This document shows positions 12,601-24,695 of a stretch of 58,522 nucleotides of DNA, in pieces (the stretch's first letter is position 1; every line of letters begins with the position of its first letter). Origin of the DNA: Entrophospora sp. SA101 (taxonomy: Eukaryota; Glomeromycota; Glomeromycetes; Entrophosporales; Entrophosporaceae); contig CAUDNR010001779.1 of the NCBI GenBank assembly GCA_958430865.1, forward strand, positions 1-58,522, read 5' to 3'. The translations under genes were made by a program, and so were the position numbers. The notes beneath the pieces were generated by a model. The model worked only from the letters and a program-made list of their open reading frames with translations, searched no databases and was not told the DNA's origin.

Positions 12601-12766
12601 TTTATGTACATCTTAATGAACTTGATGGATTTTGAGACTAATGATGATTTTTTTTTTTAATGAAATAACAAGGATTCAATTTAAATTCAATGGAAAAACA
12701 ATTTTATTGGATATACTTTATTGTAAATAATCAACATCAAAGTATGATGTTATTAAACAATGTTTA
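9661..12766 (-). mobile_element. Transposon copy A with DDE-like transposase and SAP domain (minus orientation)
   Basis: This copy has a terminal motif at about 9661-9740 (ATTCGCAGAAACGGAAAG and GCAGATCGGGG). It encodes on the minus strand one multi-exon protein from about 12530 down to about 10050. The order is an N-terminal block (ending in an exon with YFELHPSGMKRTSFLKRL), a Cys/His region, a catalytic-type core, a Trp-rich block, a SAP-like domain and a C-terminal block. It ends abruptly at 12766, where it fuses at a 9-base microhomology to an inverted relative. Its upstream part (equivalent to 57440 onward in the right-end copy) is missing. Stops and small indels mark it as inactive. Confidence 0.7.
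10190..12530 (-). pseudogene. DDE-like transposase gene with C-terminal SAP-like domain, decayed
   Basis: Supported exons on the minus strand are about 12110-12500 (N-terminal, in-frame TGA at 12428-12430 where the right-end copy has CGA), 11299-12036, about 10857-11225, and about 10555-10725 with further 3' pieces to about 10190. The 11299-12036 exon holds a Cys/His cluster (residues around CLEHCLP and CNQCNKISKW), then candidate acidic residues in IIVVDYKMK, ILSDNGAHYH and FLEAGEAK, a D-D-E-like order. The splice GTTTAT...CCACAG joins it to a Trp-rich block (NWFEFQWPVEGEFSG). A further splice after CCATCAACAG leads to EPGMGLDKLKKDDIKKMLDQ, a SAP-like helix-extension-helix expected to bind DNA. 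The superfamily is not assigned. Function as transposase is inferred. Confidence 0.55.
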
Positions 12767-13639
12767 ATCCTAATATCAGAAAATAAATGAAAAAGATCAT
12801 CAGGTGAGTAAATGCTTTATAGTAGTTATAATTAACAATCAAATACTGAAATAATTTCATATATTGTTAGAATCAATTAATTGCAAAACTTGAATCCATC
12901 CAACATCATTTAAAACATGAATATGATAAAGAACCCAAAGCGGATTTCCTAGGACACACTTATCATGTTGAATGTCTTGAGCATTATCTTCCATATGCTT
13001 TTGGACAATGTACCAATTCCCATATTTCTAATTGTAAACAATGCAATAAGATATCAAAATGGTTTCATCAACTAATGCAGGTTATGCAAATGATTTAGAC
13101 AAATTATTAATAACAGAAATAAGCTTCAATATTATTGGTCACACCAAGCAAGAAAGACATACCTTAATGCTCAATTTAATGCTAACTTGCTTTCTCTTTA
13201 TGAGGAGGGTGCAATCATTGTATATAGTTGATTATAAAATGAAGATTTTACCACAGTCAGCTCATGAAGCAAAATCTGATTTTTATGGGAAATCTGGATG
13301 GACTCTACATTCAATGTTAGTTTACACCAAACATAACAATGATGGTGGAAACATATGTCCAATAAAGTAGTTGAAGAATTGAAAAAAAATGTAGAAGTAG
13401 GTGAGTTGGAAATAATTGGCATACCAAAATTAAGTACAATGGAAATTTGGATTAGTAGATATTCCAGATAGCACTTCTACAAAACAATAAATTGTTTTTA
13501 TTGTTTTTATTATTTTTCTCGAGTAAATCATAATAAGTAAATTTATTTTAATAATATGTTTATTTTATTACAAAATCGAGAAAATTTTCCCGATCTGCAT
13601 TATGTAATTTCTTTCCGTTTCTGGCGAATTGCGAATTAA
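12766..13639 (+). mobile_element. Transposon copy B, internally deleted (left-arm end)
   Basis: This is a relative of copy A in the opposite orientation and marks the outer end of the left arm. It keeps part of the transposase exon (VDYKMKILPQSAHEAKSDFY around 13225-13300, then the HNND region) and then jumps directly to the C-terminal block (GGN at about 13343, VVEELKKNVEVGELEIIG), removing about 1.35 kb present in copy A. The terminal motif (CCGATCTGCATTATG and GGCGAATTGCGAATTAA) closes it at 13639, about 105 bp before the thiolase start codon. It is non-coding as it stands. Confidence 0.7.
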
Positions 13640-13745
13640 CAGTCTGCAAGTAAATCATTACCGATTTGGGGGTAAACAAACATATTTCGCTGCATCTAAA
13701 TCAAAAAAAATTTTTTATCATAATCGCTTTAATTAATTGAAGAAA

Positions 13746-16002
<2,257 letters not shown>

Positions 16003-17389
16003 TGGGGAAAAGTTGGTTGTTTATTTATTTATGCATGATATTTGTTTAAATTGAAATATAGGATTGGTGCGGCAGGGTTAATTTATGTATATTAATATAA
16101 TTACATTACGTTAATAATAATAACCAATTTTTTATCTATTTAATAAATTATTTATTCCAGAGAAGGTTGATTATGAAGTAATCTTTTAATAAATATTCTT
16201 GTCTTGTAATAATTAAGCATTTATAATTGTGAATTTTCAGCATATACAGGTCACATGCAATAGAAACCATGTGACCATTAAATATTTTGTTTTTGCGAGA
16301 TTTGTGCCGCATACAATAAATGAGGCATATACCCTTTTTAATCTTTTCTATTCACGTTCATAGATCTCTAAGATTCAAATGTATAATAAACTTAATTCAT
16401 AATGAATAATTCTTAGATTCCTCTTTCTCAAGAATTAGTCGAATTCTTTTTTGTTTCCGCATTAATTGCACTGTTTTATTCGATCTTCAAATTTTTGGTT
16501 TCTATAATTCCTCGAAATAGGCTTAAAAAATTTAAAAAACACTAAAAACCACGCTTTATAATAATACGAATTTCTTCATTCCCGAATCTTAACCTTCCAC
16601 CATCAATTACTGTGACAAGTATATGCTTTTTTCTTTTCCTGGGCCCAAAGAAAGCTCAATAACATTCATTCACTTGATTTAGGCACGAGTTTTCATTTTC
16701 TTAGAATCTGAGCAAGGAACTTTCCCGATATTTTTTCTCTGATGTCCTTCATAATAAATGTCTTTGATATTTTAATAGATCCATCCAAGTTGATTTTGCC
16801 GAGTTGTCTCGCTGATTTCAATAAGCTCAATAAACTTTTATTTTTATCTTCATGTCAAAGAAGAGATTTTTTTTTCCTTGATGAGAAAATGGAATTGTAT
16901 CAATTTTAAGGAATTGCTTTGACTAATTACCCAATTATGAAATTAAACGAGAACGCGCCAGATTTCCCACCCCAAGACTTTTGGAAGTCAACAAGAGCCA
17001 TTTTAGATATTTGTCTTATTTAACCTGCCCAAAATTAAAAAAGGTTCGTGAATTTTGCTCAGAGAGAATCATATCCCAAAATTATTTATTTCGGCACAAC
17101 TTGATAGATTTACGAGGTTGATACTAAGAAACTTGGTGGTAGTAAATCTAAACCATATTATTAGGTGGGTGGGTATATTTATTTGTTGTAGGACAAGTTA
17201 TTCTTATTTACTAGAAATCTAATTGTCATTATTTATTTTATGAAGACTTTGATATTTTGTTTATTCTTTATACATATCTTATGCTTTGTTGACATTAATT
17301 TGGATAATAACACACAAGGAGAGAAGAACATCATTATCAACAATAACAACAATGTTTTATGCACGGATAAAATAATTAGACATAATGTA
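16003..17389. other. Intergenic region downstream of thiolase
   Basis: No exon is supported. It is AT-rich sequence with scattered short open frames on both strands, and presumably holds the thiolase 3' UTR in the first 150 bp (several AATAAA-like hexamers near 16140-16195). Confidence 0.5.
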
Positions 17390-17790
17390 CTGTAGAAGAA
17401 CTAACAAAACCCCTATAGAAGGGCGATCGAAAAACCACTATTATCCAAACCAAAAAGCAACTTGTTGGCATGGATAGCGCAGGACTACGGCATACTATCA
17501 ATCATTCCTCCTCTACAGAAAATGGTTACTTGGACATCTTCACATCGATTTTGAGTTTTTTGGCTGCACCTCAAAACTTGTGCCTCTACGGAGGAGACGA
17601 TCTTCCCGGGTAACAACATCAACACTAAAGAGATGGAAATGCTGGCGGCAGCTCGAGTCCTGGGGGCAGCAAACCCTGTACGTTGGGCCAACTCAGGTCG
17701 CCGCTTGGCTGATGCTTTGGGCCTGTCAATTGCTACCTACCTGGTAGTTGACCATTTTTGCATAAATTTAACGTGATGCTTTTAACAATT
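17390..17790. other. GC-rich island with orphan coding-like segment
   Basis: About 400 bp differ sharply in composition from the AT-rich surroundings. On the plus strand about 17550-17779 reads open without a start (for example MEMLAAARVLGAANPVRWAN and GRRLADALGLSIATYLVVDH). The minus strand also has an open frame at 17485-17691. Ala/Arg/Leu-rich codon use is unlike the neighbouring genes. It may be a fragment of a retroelement or a recent foreign insertion; the family is not recognised. It is copied in the right arm at 51796-52196. Confidence 0.45.
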
Positions 17791-18187
17791 GCTCGAGAAC
17801 CTGCACGGTAATACGTTTTGTGTAAAAATTCAATTTTTTGCTGATTCTAGTAATATATTTTTATTACATGCCTATATGCATCTTGTAATATCATCGCACA
17901 AGCAAACGGTATTATTAAAAAATCATAATTTATTCGTTTTAATTTCATCTATTATTTATTTATTTATTTATTTATTTATTATTTATATAGTTTTATAGAT
18001 GAAACGAAAAACTTTTTTGTGAATGAAAAAAAAAAAATAAATTGTCTATATTAAATTAATTAAATAAAAATTATAGTGATCATCATCGCTGATTCCTCTT
18101 CAAAAATCTTTATGTAACTTATTAATTATACACTAGTATAGTAAAAATGGCAATAATAATGATAAAATAAAAACTTCCTTTTTTCCC
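17791..18187. other. Intergenic region with (TTTA)n microsatellite
   Basis: Contains a (TTTA/TTAT) array at about 17950-17990 and AT-rich sequence that includes the 3' UTR of the minus-strand GDP-mannose pyrophosphorylase gene. Nothing else is supported. Confidence 0.5.
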
Positions 18188-19824
18188 TTACATTATAATT
18201 TGAGGTTCTGTAACATTAGCGCTGATACATTTATGTGGCAAAACTTTACCTCCATTTACATAAATCTCATCATTGACACTTACATCATCTCCTAACACAG
18301 ACACTCCTTCAAGACGTGTCTATAAATACAAAAGGAGAGAATATAATGTATATATATATATCAATAATTACAATAAAATATAATTGTATAACTTACCCAT
18401 TTTCCAAGTGAGGAATGCCATCCAATGATACTATTTTTTACCCAAGCATAATCTTTGATACGAGCACCTTCTAATATAACACAATTTTCTAATCTGACAC
18501 CGTTTCCAATTACAACTTTTGGACCAATTGTGACATTTGGACCAATTTTACAATCAGTACCTATCTGAGAGGTCTCGTCAACCAACACGTTACCTTTATA
18601 TATGTAATCACAAGCAGAACTGGCCAAAAGATTAGGTTGTTTTTTTGCAAGATTGGAGAGATATAGGAATGTACCAGTTAAGAAATCTTTTGGTTGACCT
18701 ACATCCATCCAATAACCTTCAAGATCGAATGAATGCAATTGAGTGTCTTTTGCCATATTTGGGAAAATCTCTTTTTCAATTGAGGTTGGTCTAAGCTTTT
18801 AGAATTAATAATTTGTATCTTTGGACTTTAATATTTAGAAATCGGTTGAATTGTTTCCCAAAAAAAAAACAATAAGGATGACATAAACTTGACACAAACC
18901 TCAATTCTATCTAGTATAGAAGGATTAAAAATATAAATTCCTGCGTTGATCTTGTTACTAACAAATTCTGTAGGTTTCTCAACAAATCTTTCAATACAAG
19001 TTGAATCGGCATGATTAACAATCACACCATATTTTGAAGGTTCTTCTACCTTTGTGACCTATAATTACCAATTGAATTTTTTTTATTCCTTCAAAATTTT
19101 AAATACGAATATAAATACAAAATATTTCTATAGATGTTTTTATTCCCGTACTTACAACAATGGTTCCTTCATTTCCATGTGCAATGTGAAAATCTCTTAA
19201 TTCTTCAAATGGATACTCGCAAATGATATCACTATTTAAAACAAAAAAAGGTGATTGATCTTTTCCAAGTGTTTTTTTAGCTAAAGCAAGAGGACCAGCT
19301 AATAAAAAGAATTCATCCAAGCGCATATATAGATATACATTAGAAAAATGTGGGTTTTTTTTTATAAACAGAAATAGATTTATGTTAATGAGAATTAACA
19401 AACCAGTTCCTAAAGGTACTTCTTCAACTGAGAACGTAATCTTGACATTATATTTTTCTTCGTATTTTTGCAAAAGATTAACCATAATCTCTGGTCGATA
19501 ATTAACGGCCAAAACAATATCTTTTACTCCAACCTATTAAAAAATTTAAATAAATTACTAAATTATAATAATTATAATGATAGCCTTTTTTTTAATGAGA
19601 TTACCTTAACAAGACCTTCTATTTGATGCAATATCATTGGTTTGTTACAAAACTCTACTAAAGGCTTTGGAAGTGTGAGGGTAAGAGGACGAAGTCTAGT
19701 ACCAAACCCTAATTTTTCCAAGCATCAAACAAAAGTATTGATACTTTTTTAAAGCTTTATAATCATAAAATTAACATCAAAGGAAAAATCTGAAGTTACC
19801 TCCAACAAGAATTAGAGCCTTCAT
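18188..19824 (-). CDS. Mannose-1-phosphate guanylyltransferase (GDP-mannose pyrophosphorylase), left copy
   Basis: Seven exons, read on the minus strand (mirror of 49762-49786, 49878-49981, 50053-50182, 50288-50430, 50528-50686, 50791-51189 and 51267-51398), encode 363 residues, the usual length of the family. The enzyme makes GDP-mannose from GTP and mannose-1-phosphate for protein glycosylation, GPI anchors and cell-wall mannan. The N-terminal nucleotidyltransferase signature is [20 protein letters not shown] (residues 8-27), with [26 protein letters not shown] and [16 protein letters not shown] following. The C-terminal third has left-handed beta-helix hexapeptides ([20 protein letters not shown]). 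The Phe in GGFGTR replaces a common Tyr. It should be cytosolic. It lies 283 bp downstream of, and in the same direction as, the coiled-coil gene. Confidence 0.95.
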
Positions 19825-20106
19825 AGCTTTTGATTTATTATCAGTATTTAAAGAAAGTCAAAGAAAGAAGTTATTTGGAAAAAAAAACGAATGAATTTTT
19901 CACTTGTTAATAAGATGTGAAAAAAAAATTTTCTGAAATATAAAAAAAATTTCACGTTTTCTCATAATGTACCACTTATTTATTTATATCATTATTATTA
20001 TTACTTTATTATATTATTATTATTATAATTATTATTTTATTATTATCTACTATTATTATTAAAATAAATACATATTAATATATACAATAAATGAATGATT
20101 TCATTT

Positions 20107-22488
20107 TCATTTTGAACTTAATTGAATTGTTAACTCCATATTTTTAGCCAACACTTCATGATATTTTTCCATTAATCTCAAGTCTTTCTTTTCCAAACCT
20201 GATAATTTATTAAGACTTTCAAGTCTAGATTCTAACGATTCGATTTTCTTTTGAGCTTCGAATTTTTCTTCAATTACTTTGTTTTTCTCGTTAACTGCTT
20301 CGAAATGATCGAGTTGAATTTCCGCCAATTTTTCATTCAATTTTTTGCATTCAAGCCTAGAAGATTTTAGAGAACTTTCCAAATTTGTTATTTTTTGAAG
20401 TAATTTACTAGTTCTATCGTGATTATTTTTATTATTGTTACTATTATTTGTTAATAAATATTTTTGATTTTTTTCCAACGATTCTAATCTTCTTTGCATT
20501 TCTTTGGCAATAATTGAAATTTCTTCTTGATATTGATTTTCGATTTCGTCCAATTGTTTGGAAAGATTTTCTTTCTCTTCCAGCAATTTCTTGAATTCGA
20601 TCTCAATCTGTCTTTTCTCTCGATCGATCAATATTTTCTCCTTGTCGTTGTCAAACAATTTTTGCTTGATGGATTTGTTCTCGGCCGTAATAAATTCCAA
20701 CTCATCATTTATAATATCGTATTCGGATTCTTTTTGTTTAAATTTCAATTCCAATTTTTCGTAGTTTATCATAAAATTCTCCTCCTTATCTTTCCATCGC
20801 TCATTTTCTGACTTGATCAACGATTGAAGATTCTTTAATTCTTTAATTTTCTCTTTGTTTTGTTTTTCCAACGCTCTCAATCTCTCGTTCAACTGTTCGT
20901 GATTCATTTCATTCGATTTTTCTTTTTCTTTTTCTTTCATCAATTCTTCATAAATAAGTTCATTTCTCTCGACAGATTCTTTCAGCTTTGACTCAGTTTC
21001 TTCCAGCTTTGACTCAGTTTCTTGATGTCTTTGTTCAAGATCTCGATATTGCGATTCCCATTTCTCTTTCATGGATTTCATGAATTCGTCCAATTTGCCG
21101 TGCGATTCCTTAAGCTCATTTTCCAATTCCGATTTCTCAAGTTTTATTTTCTGGATATCTTTTAGGAACATTTCTTTCTCGGCATTCAGTTTTATTTTCT
21201 CGTCGAACAATTCCTCGCAATTTTTTTCTAGAATTCTATTTTTATCTTCAAATTCTTGAACTTTTTCATATGCGGAAATCAGTTCGGTTGATGCTTGCGA
21301 ATTATTTTGCGTGCATTGTTGATATTTGGAATTTAATTCTTGGAAGGAATTTTCGATGGAGGCAAGTTTATTGCTAGCATTCAAAAGTTTACTTTCAAGG
21401 TTTGCAACTTCATCAAGATTAATTTTTTGTAAATTTTCCATTTCTCTTGATTTCTCAATTTTGAGGTTTTCTAATTGTTCAGAACTCTCTTTTTTTAACA
21501 AAAGATATTCATTTTTAAAGTTTTCAATTTCGTTCTTTAGATTTCTAATTTCAATATCGTCATTTACTTTACCCTTTATCAGTAAATCATTTTCACTTTT
21601 ATGATTTTCAATTTCAATTTTATGATTTTCAATTTCATTTTTCAAATTTTCAATTTCAAATTCTTTCTCTTTTGTAAACGAAACATTTTCATTCTTTAAC
21701 ATCTCATTCTCTTTTACCAATAAATTCTTTTCGCCTATTAGTAATTTATTTTCCTTTTTTAAATTTCCAACCTCCGATTCGCGATTTCCAATTTCATTTT
21801 GCAAATTCCTTATTTCAACCTCAAAATTTTCTAATTTTTTTTCATTTTCGCTATTTTCGCTACTTTCATTATCAAAAGTTTCGATTTCCTTTCTTAATAT
21901 TTTGATTTCAAATTCAAGATTTCCGTTTTCGTTTCTTAAATCTCTAATCTGGTTTTCAAGATTTTCTTCGAGATCATTTAATTTTTTCGAATGTTCTCGC
22001 CTTAATGAATCTTCAGTTTGTTTTATTAAATTTTGTTTTTCCAACTCGAAATTTTTTTCCAGATCAAACTTTAACTTCTCCACGGTTTTTTTATTTTGTT
22101 CCATAATTTCTTCTAATTCATTTAAATGTTTATTGTTAATTTCCTGTTTTATCCTTTCTATATTATAATATTCATGGTTACTATGTGTTGGTGAACTGAA
22201 TCCTGAATTATAACCACTACCATCACTACCAGAGGAAGAAGTGGAATATGATAGTTCAGTTTCTAGCTGTGATATTTTGTTTACTAAAGGTTCAGTGGCA
22301 GCTTGAATGTCTTCTTCTTTCTGCGCAATAACACAATCCAATTCCATTTGTAATTCCACCTCACGTCTAATATTTTCAGCCATTTCTTTACCGGCTTCTT
22401 CTAATTCATCTTCCAATAGAGTAATTCTTGATGATAATGATGCTATTGTTGCTGCTGTGTCTGTAGATTTTGGTGACTTTGGTTCCAT
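20107..22488 (-). CDS. Long coiled-coil protein of 793 residues, left copy
   Basis: A single long exon encodes 793 residues. Residues 1-75 form a first heptad region (RITLLEDELEEAGKEMAENI), residues 80-105 a Ser/Gly-rich linker (STSSSGSDGSGYNSGFSS), and from about residue 110 to the end there is near-continuous Glu/Lys/Asn-rich coiled coil. Heptad repeats are almost perfect in places (NEIENHKIEIENHKSEN near residue 285; ETESKLEETESKLKES near 495). No motor, zinc-finger or membrane segment is seen. A scaffold or tethering role is plausible, but no family is identified. The frame remains open for about 60 Asn-rich codons upstream of the chosen Met without another ATG, so an upstream exon could exist. 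Intergenic repeats lie on the 5' side. Confidence 0.85.
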   Translation of the reverse strand: MEPKSPKSTDTAATIASLSSRITLLEDELEEAGKEMAENIRREVELQMELDCVIAQKEEDIQAATEPLVNKISQLETELSYSTSSSGSDGSGYNSGFSSPTHSNHEYYNIERIKQEINNKHLNELEEIMEQNKKTVEKLKFDLEKNFELEKQNLIKQTEDSLRREHSKKLNDLEENLENQIRDLRNENGNLEFEIKILRKEIETFDNESSENSENEKKLENFEVEIRNLQNEIGNRESEVGNLKKENKLLIGEKNLLVKENEMLKNENVSFTKEKEFEIENLKNEIENHKIEIENHKSENDLLIKGKVNDDIEIRNLKNEIENFKNEYLLLKKESSEQLENLKIEKSREMENLQKINLDEVANLESKLLNASNKLASIENSFQELNSKYQQCTQNNSQASTELISAYEKVQEFEDKNRILEKNCEELFDEKIKLNAEKEMFLKDIQKIKLEKSELENELKESHGKLDEFMKSMKEKWESQYRDLEQRHQETESKLEETESKLKESVERNELIYEELMKEKEKEKSNEMNHEQLNERLRALEKQNKEKIKELKNLQSLIKSENERWKDKEENFMINYEKLELKFKQKESEYDIINDELEFITAENKSIKQKLFDNDKEKILIDREKRQIEIEFKKLLEEKENLSKQLDEIENQYQEEISIIAKEMQRRLESLEKNQKYLLTNNSNNNKNNHDRTSKLLQKITNLESSLKSSRLECKKLNEKLAEIQLDHFEAVNEKNKVIEEKFEAQKKIESLESRLESLNKLSGLEKKDLRLMEKYHEVLAKNMELTIQLSSK

Positions 22489-24204
22489 TGAAACTGGATT
22501 ATTGAGATTGTGATTGTAATTGTTATTAATTTCTTGATATTTATCGTCGTTATTATTGATGGCGTAGTAATAATTGTTGTCGTTGTAATTAATGGTATTA
22601 TTGAATTTTTTAATGGGTTTTGTTCTTTTATTATTTGAACTTTCGGTTGGTGTGGTTAAGGAATTGTCGGTATGGTATGTGATAATAAATAAATTATATA
22701 AAAATTATTTTCCAAGTTTATTTTTAAATTTAAAAATAAACTTGGATGATAAAGAAAGAAAGGAAATAATTAAATAAATAAATTTGTACAAGATAGGGAG
22801 AAAACCTATTTTACCATGTTTAATACATGTTGAATTTGATGAATTAATATAGTAATTGTTTGGTAACTTTTTTTAATTTTTGTAAAACAAAGAAATTTAT
22901 TATTGTTTCATAGAAAATCTAATTCTTAATGAGGCTCTCAAAAATATAGTAATGAATTTTGTATAAATATTAAATAACAACATTTATAGAAAATAAATTC
23001 ATCATATTCTTTCGTTAAAACTGTTTGTTTTATTCATTCAATTAATTATAATTGATTGTCGGCATTCATTATAATTAAAAATTTTTATTTTATTTTTCAT
23101 TGTAACAAGAGTCCATTATCACGAGAGACAGTTGATTATAAAGTGTTATAAAAAAATTTCGGGAGAAACTAAAAAAGTCCACGATATGAGGATTTTGATA
23201 TAACAAGAGTTGATTGCAATTGGAATTCTAAAAGACAAAAAGAATGTTTTATAATAATAAAAATATCATTCTAAACAAATAATAATGCCATCTATCTTGT
23301 ATGAAACTATGTTCATAAAATCGCAACTTCACATATATAGGAAAATGAACTCGTTGAAATCAACTATACGGCACTGAAATTTAATATTGAAAAAGATTTG
23401 CCAAGAAATCCAAAATAAAAAAAAAATAGTATATAAAGGAAATCTAATTCACCTATAAAGAAGAATGACCCATAAGGATTTCAGCAAAAACAAGGTTAGT
23501 GACATTTATTTTAATTCAAGACTATATGACTTTATTATAAAAAAACTCGATTTTGAACTAGACAATGTTGTGAGTGATGTGATCGAACTTGGTATTCAAT
23601 TTTTCATTTAGATTCCAATTTTTTTAATTACTATTATTATTATAACCTTTTATGTATTTCAATCTTTTTTTGTTAATAATTTATGAGTTGTTAGTCGAGC
23701 TTTGTCGAAAAATTTCGTCATTCGACATTTAGGCTGTCGAAAGTCTAAAAAATGTCAAAGTGCATAAATGCTATTAAAATGTCCAAATGTTGTCCAAATG
23801 CTTTATATTTAAATTATGCCATTGATCGAGTCCTGTGATCAGTCAGTGCAGTTCAACTGTTTAAACAATATCAAAATATTTAACCAATATTAAAATATCT
23901 CATTATAAAAAAATATATGGTATTGTTATGCGTGAAAATTCACACAATTCACATTTCACACATTTCAAATTCAAATTAGCCAATCAGAATTTCATATCCA
24001 AAATACCTCACCCCAAAATTTTAATTATAAATTTCGATTTCATAGTTTCTCAACTTCACATACTTGTAATAATACTCGCGAGTAATGTATGACGAATACT
24101 TAATATAGTATGATCGGCTTGAAAAGGTGAAATTATCGGTTTGAACAGTATTATCAGTAACACATAAGCCGGTTAATAAACTTTTTATTAATTCGTTTTT
24201 GCAA
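22489..24204. other. Intergenic region between coiled-coil gene and multicopper oxidase
   Basis: AT-rich with no supported gene. Notable contents are a perfect 34-bp palindrome at 22712-22745, a short TCGAC-type inverted cluster near 23695-23745 (GAGCTTTGTCGAAAAATTTC), and a CA-rich tract at about 23935-23985 followed by AGCCAATCAG, which could be a CCAAT box. Confidence 0.5.
22712..22745. repeat. Perfect 34-bp palindrome
   Basis: CCAAGTTTATTTTTAAA is followed immediately by its reverse complement. It lies about 225 bp upstream of the coiled-coil start codon. It could extrude as a cruciform, form an RNA hairpin, or be a relic of a tiny TIR element. It is present again at 46841-46874. Confidence 0.9.
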
Positions 24205-24323
24205 TTATTTATCTTCCAATTTCACAACTCTAGCCTTAAGCTTAACATTTTCGGTCTTATTTTTGATGTTCTCGGCCTCAAGCTTGAATCGGTTCCATTG
24301 AGACCATCTATTTCAGAATGCAT
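24205..24323 (-). pseudogene. Fragment of a coiled-coil gene 3' end
   Basis: On the minus strand the segment starts MHSEIDGLNG and, after a frameshift, reads FKLEAENIKNKTENVKLKAR...KLEDK before a stop. The Leu/Glu/Lys spacing is heptad-like, and such short tails are common at the ends of repeat-derived proteins in this kind of genome. It has no intact upstream part. Confidence 0.4.
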
Positions 24324-24695
24324 GCTCATGTAATGTATATTAGCGTGACTTAATTAAATTGCGCTAAAAAAGTCATTTAAAGTCACTAATTGAAATTAAT
24401 CGGAAATCGATAAAAAGAATTGTCACAAGAAAACACATGATAAATAATCGCCTTATAGCTAATTTCAATATTATAAAATAAATTATACTTGTCGTAACCG
24501 AAACTACATGGGTTACTATGAAAGAAGCATCGATCTTTTTTTAATTATTTATGTACTGTACGACTTACTTTTATAAAATTAATGACAAATAAAAAAAATA
24601 ATAAGGCCATTCATAGTACACATGGTAATGAAAGATATAAAATACTGCCAAGTTATACTTAATTCTAATTAATTTAACGTAATAATAATATAACA
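24324..24695. promoter_or_regulatory. Presumed promoter region of the multicopper oxidase
   Basis: About 370 bp of AT-rich sequence precede the oxidase start codon. A TATA-like GATATAAAATACTG lies near 24634. No defined regulator site could be recognised. Confidence 0.3.

Noticed and set aside
19099..19512. A 137-residue protein with a membrane-like middle part
   Set aside because: It is pyrophosphorylase exons 3 and 4 plus an intron that happens to lack stops.
20527..22513. Plus-strand Phe/Ser-rich open frames opposite the coiled-coil gene
   Set aside because: They are antisense shadows of Glu/Lys/Asn codons in the 793-residue gene; the same applies to the mirrored frames in 47073-49059.
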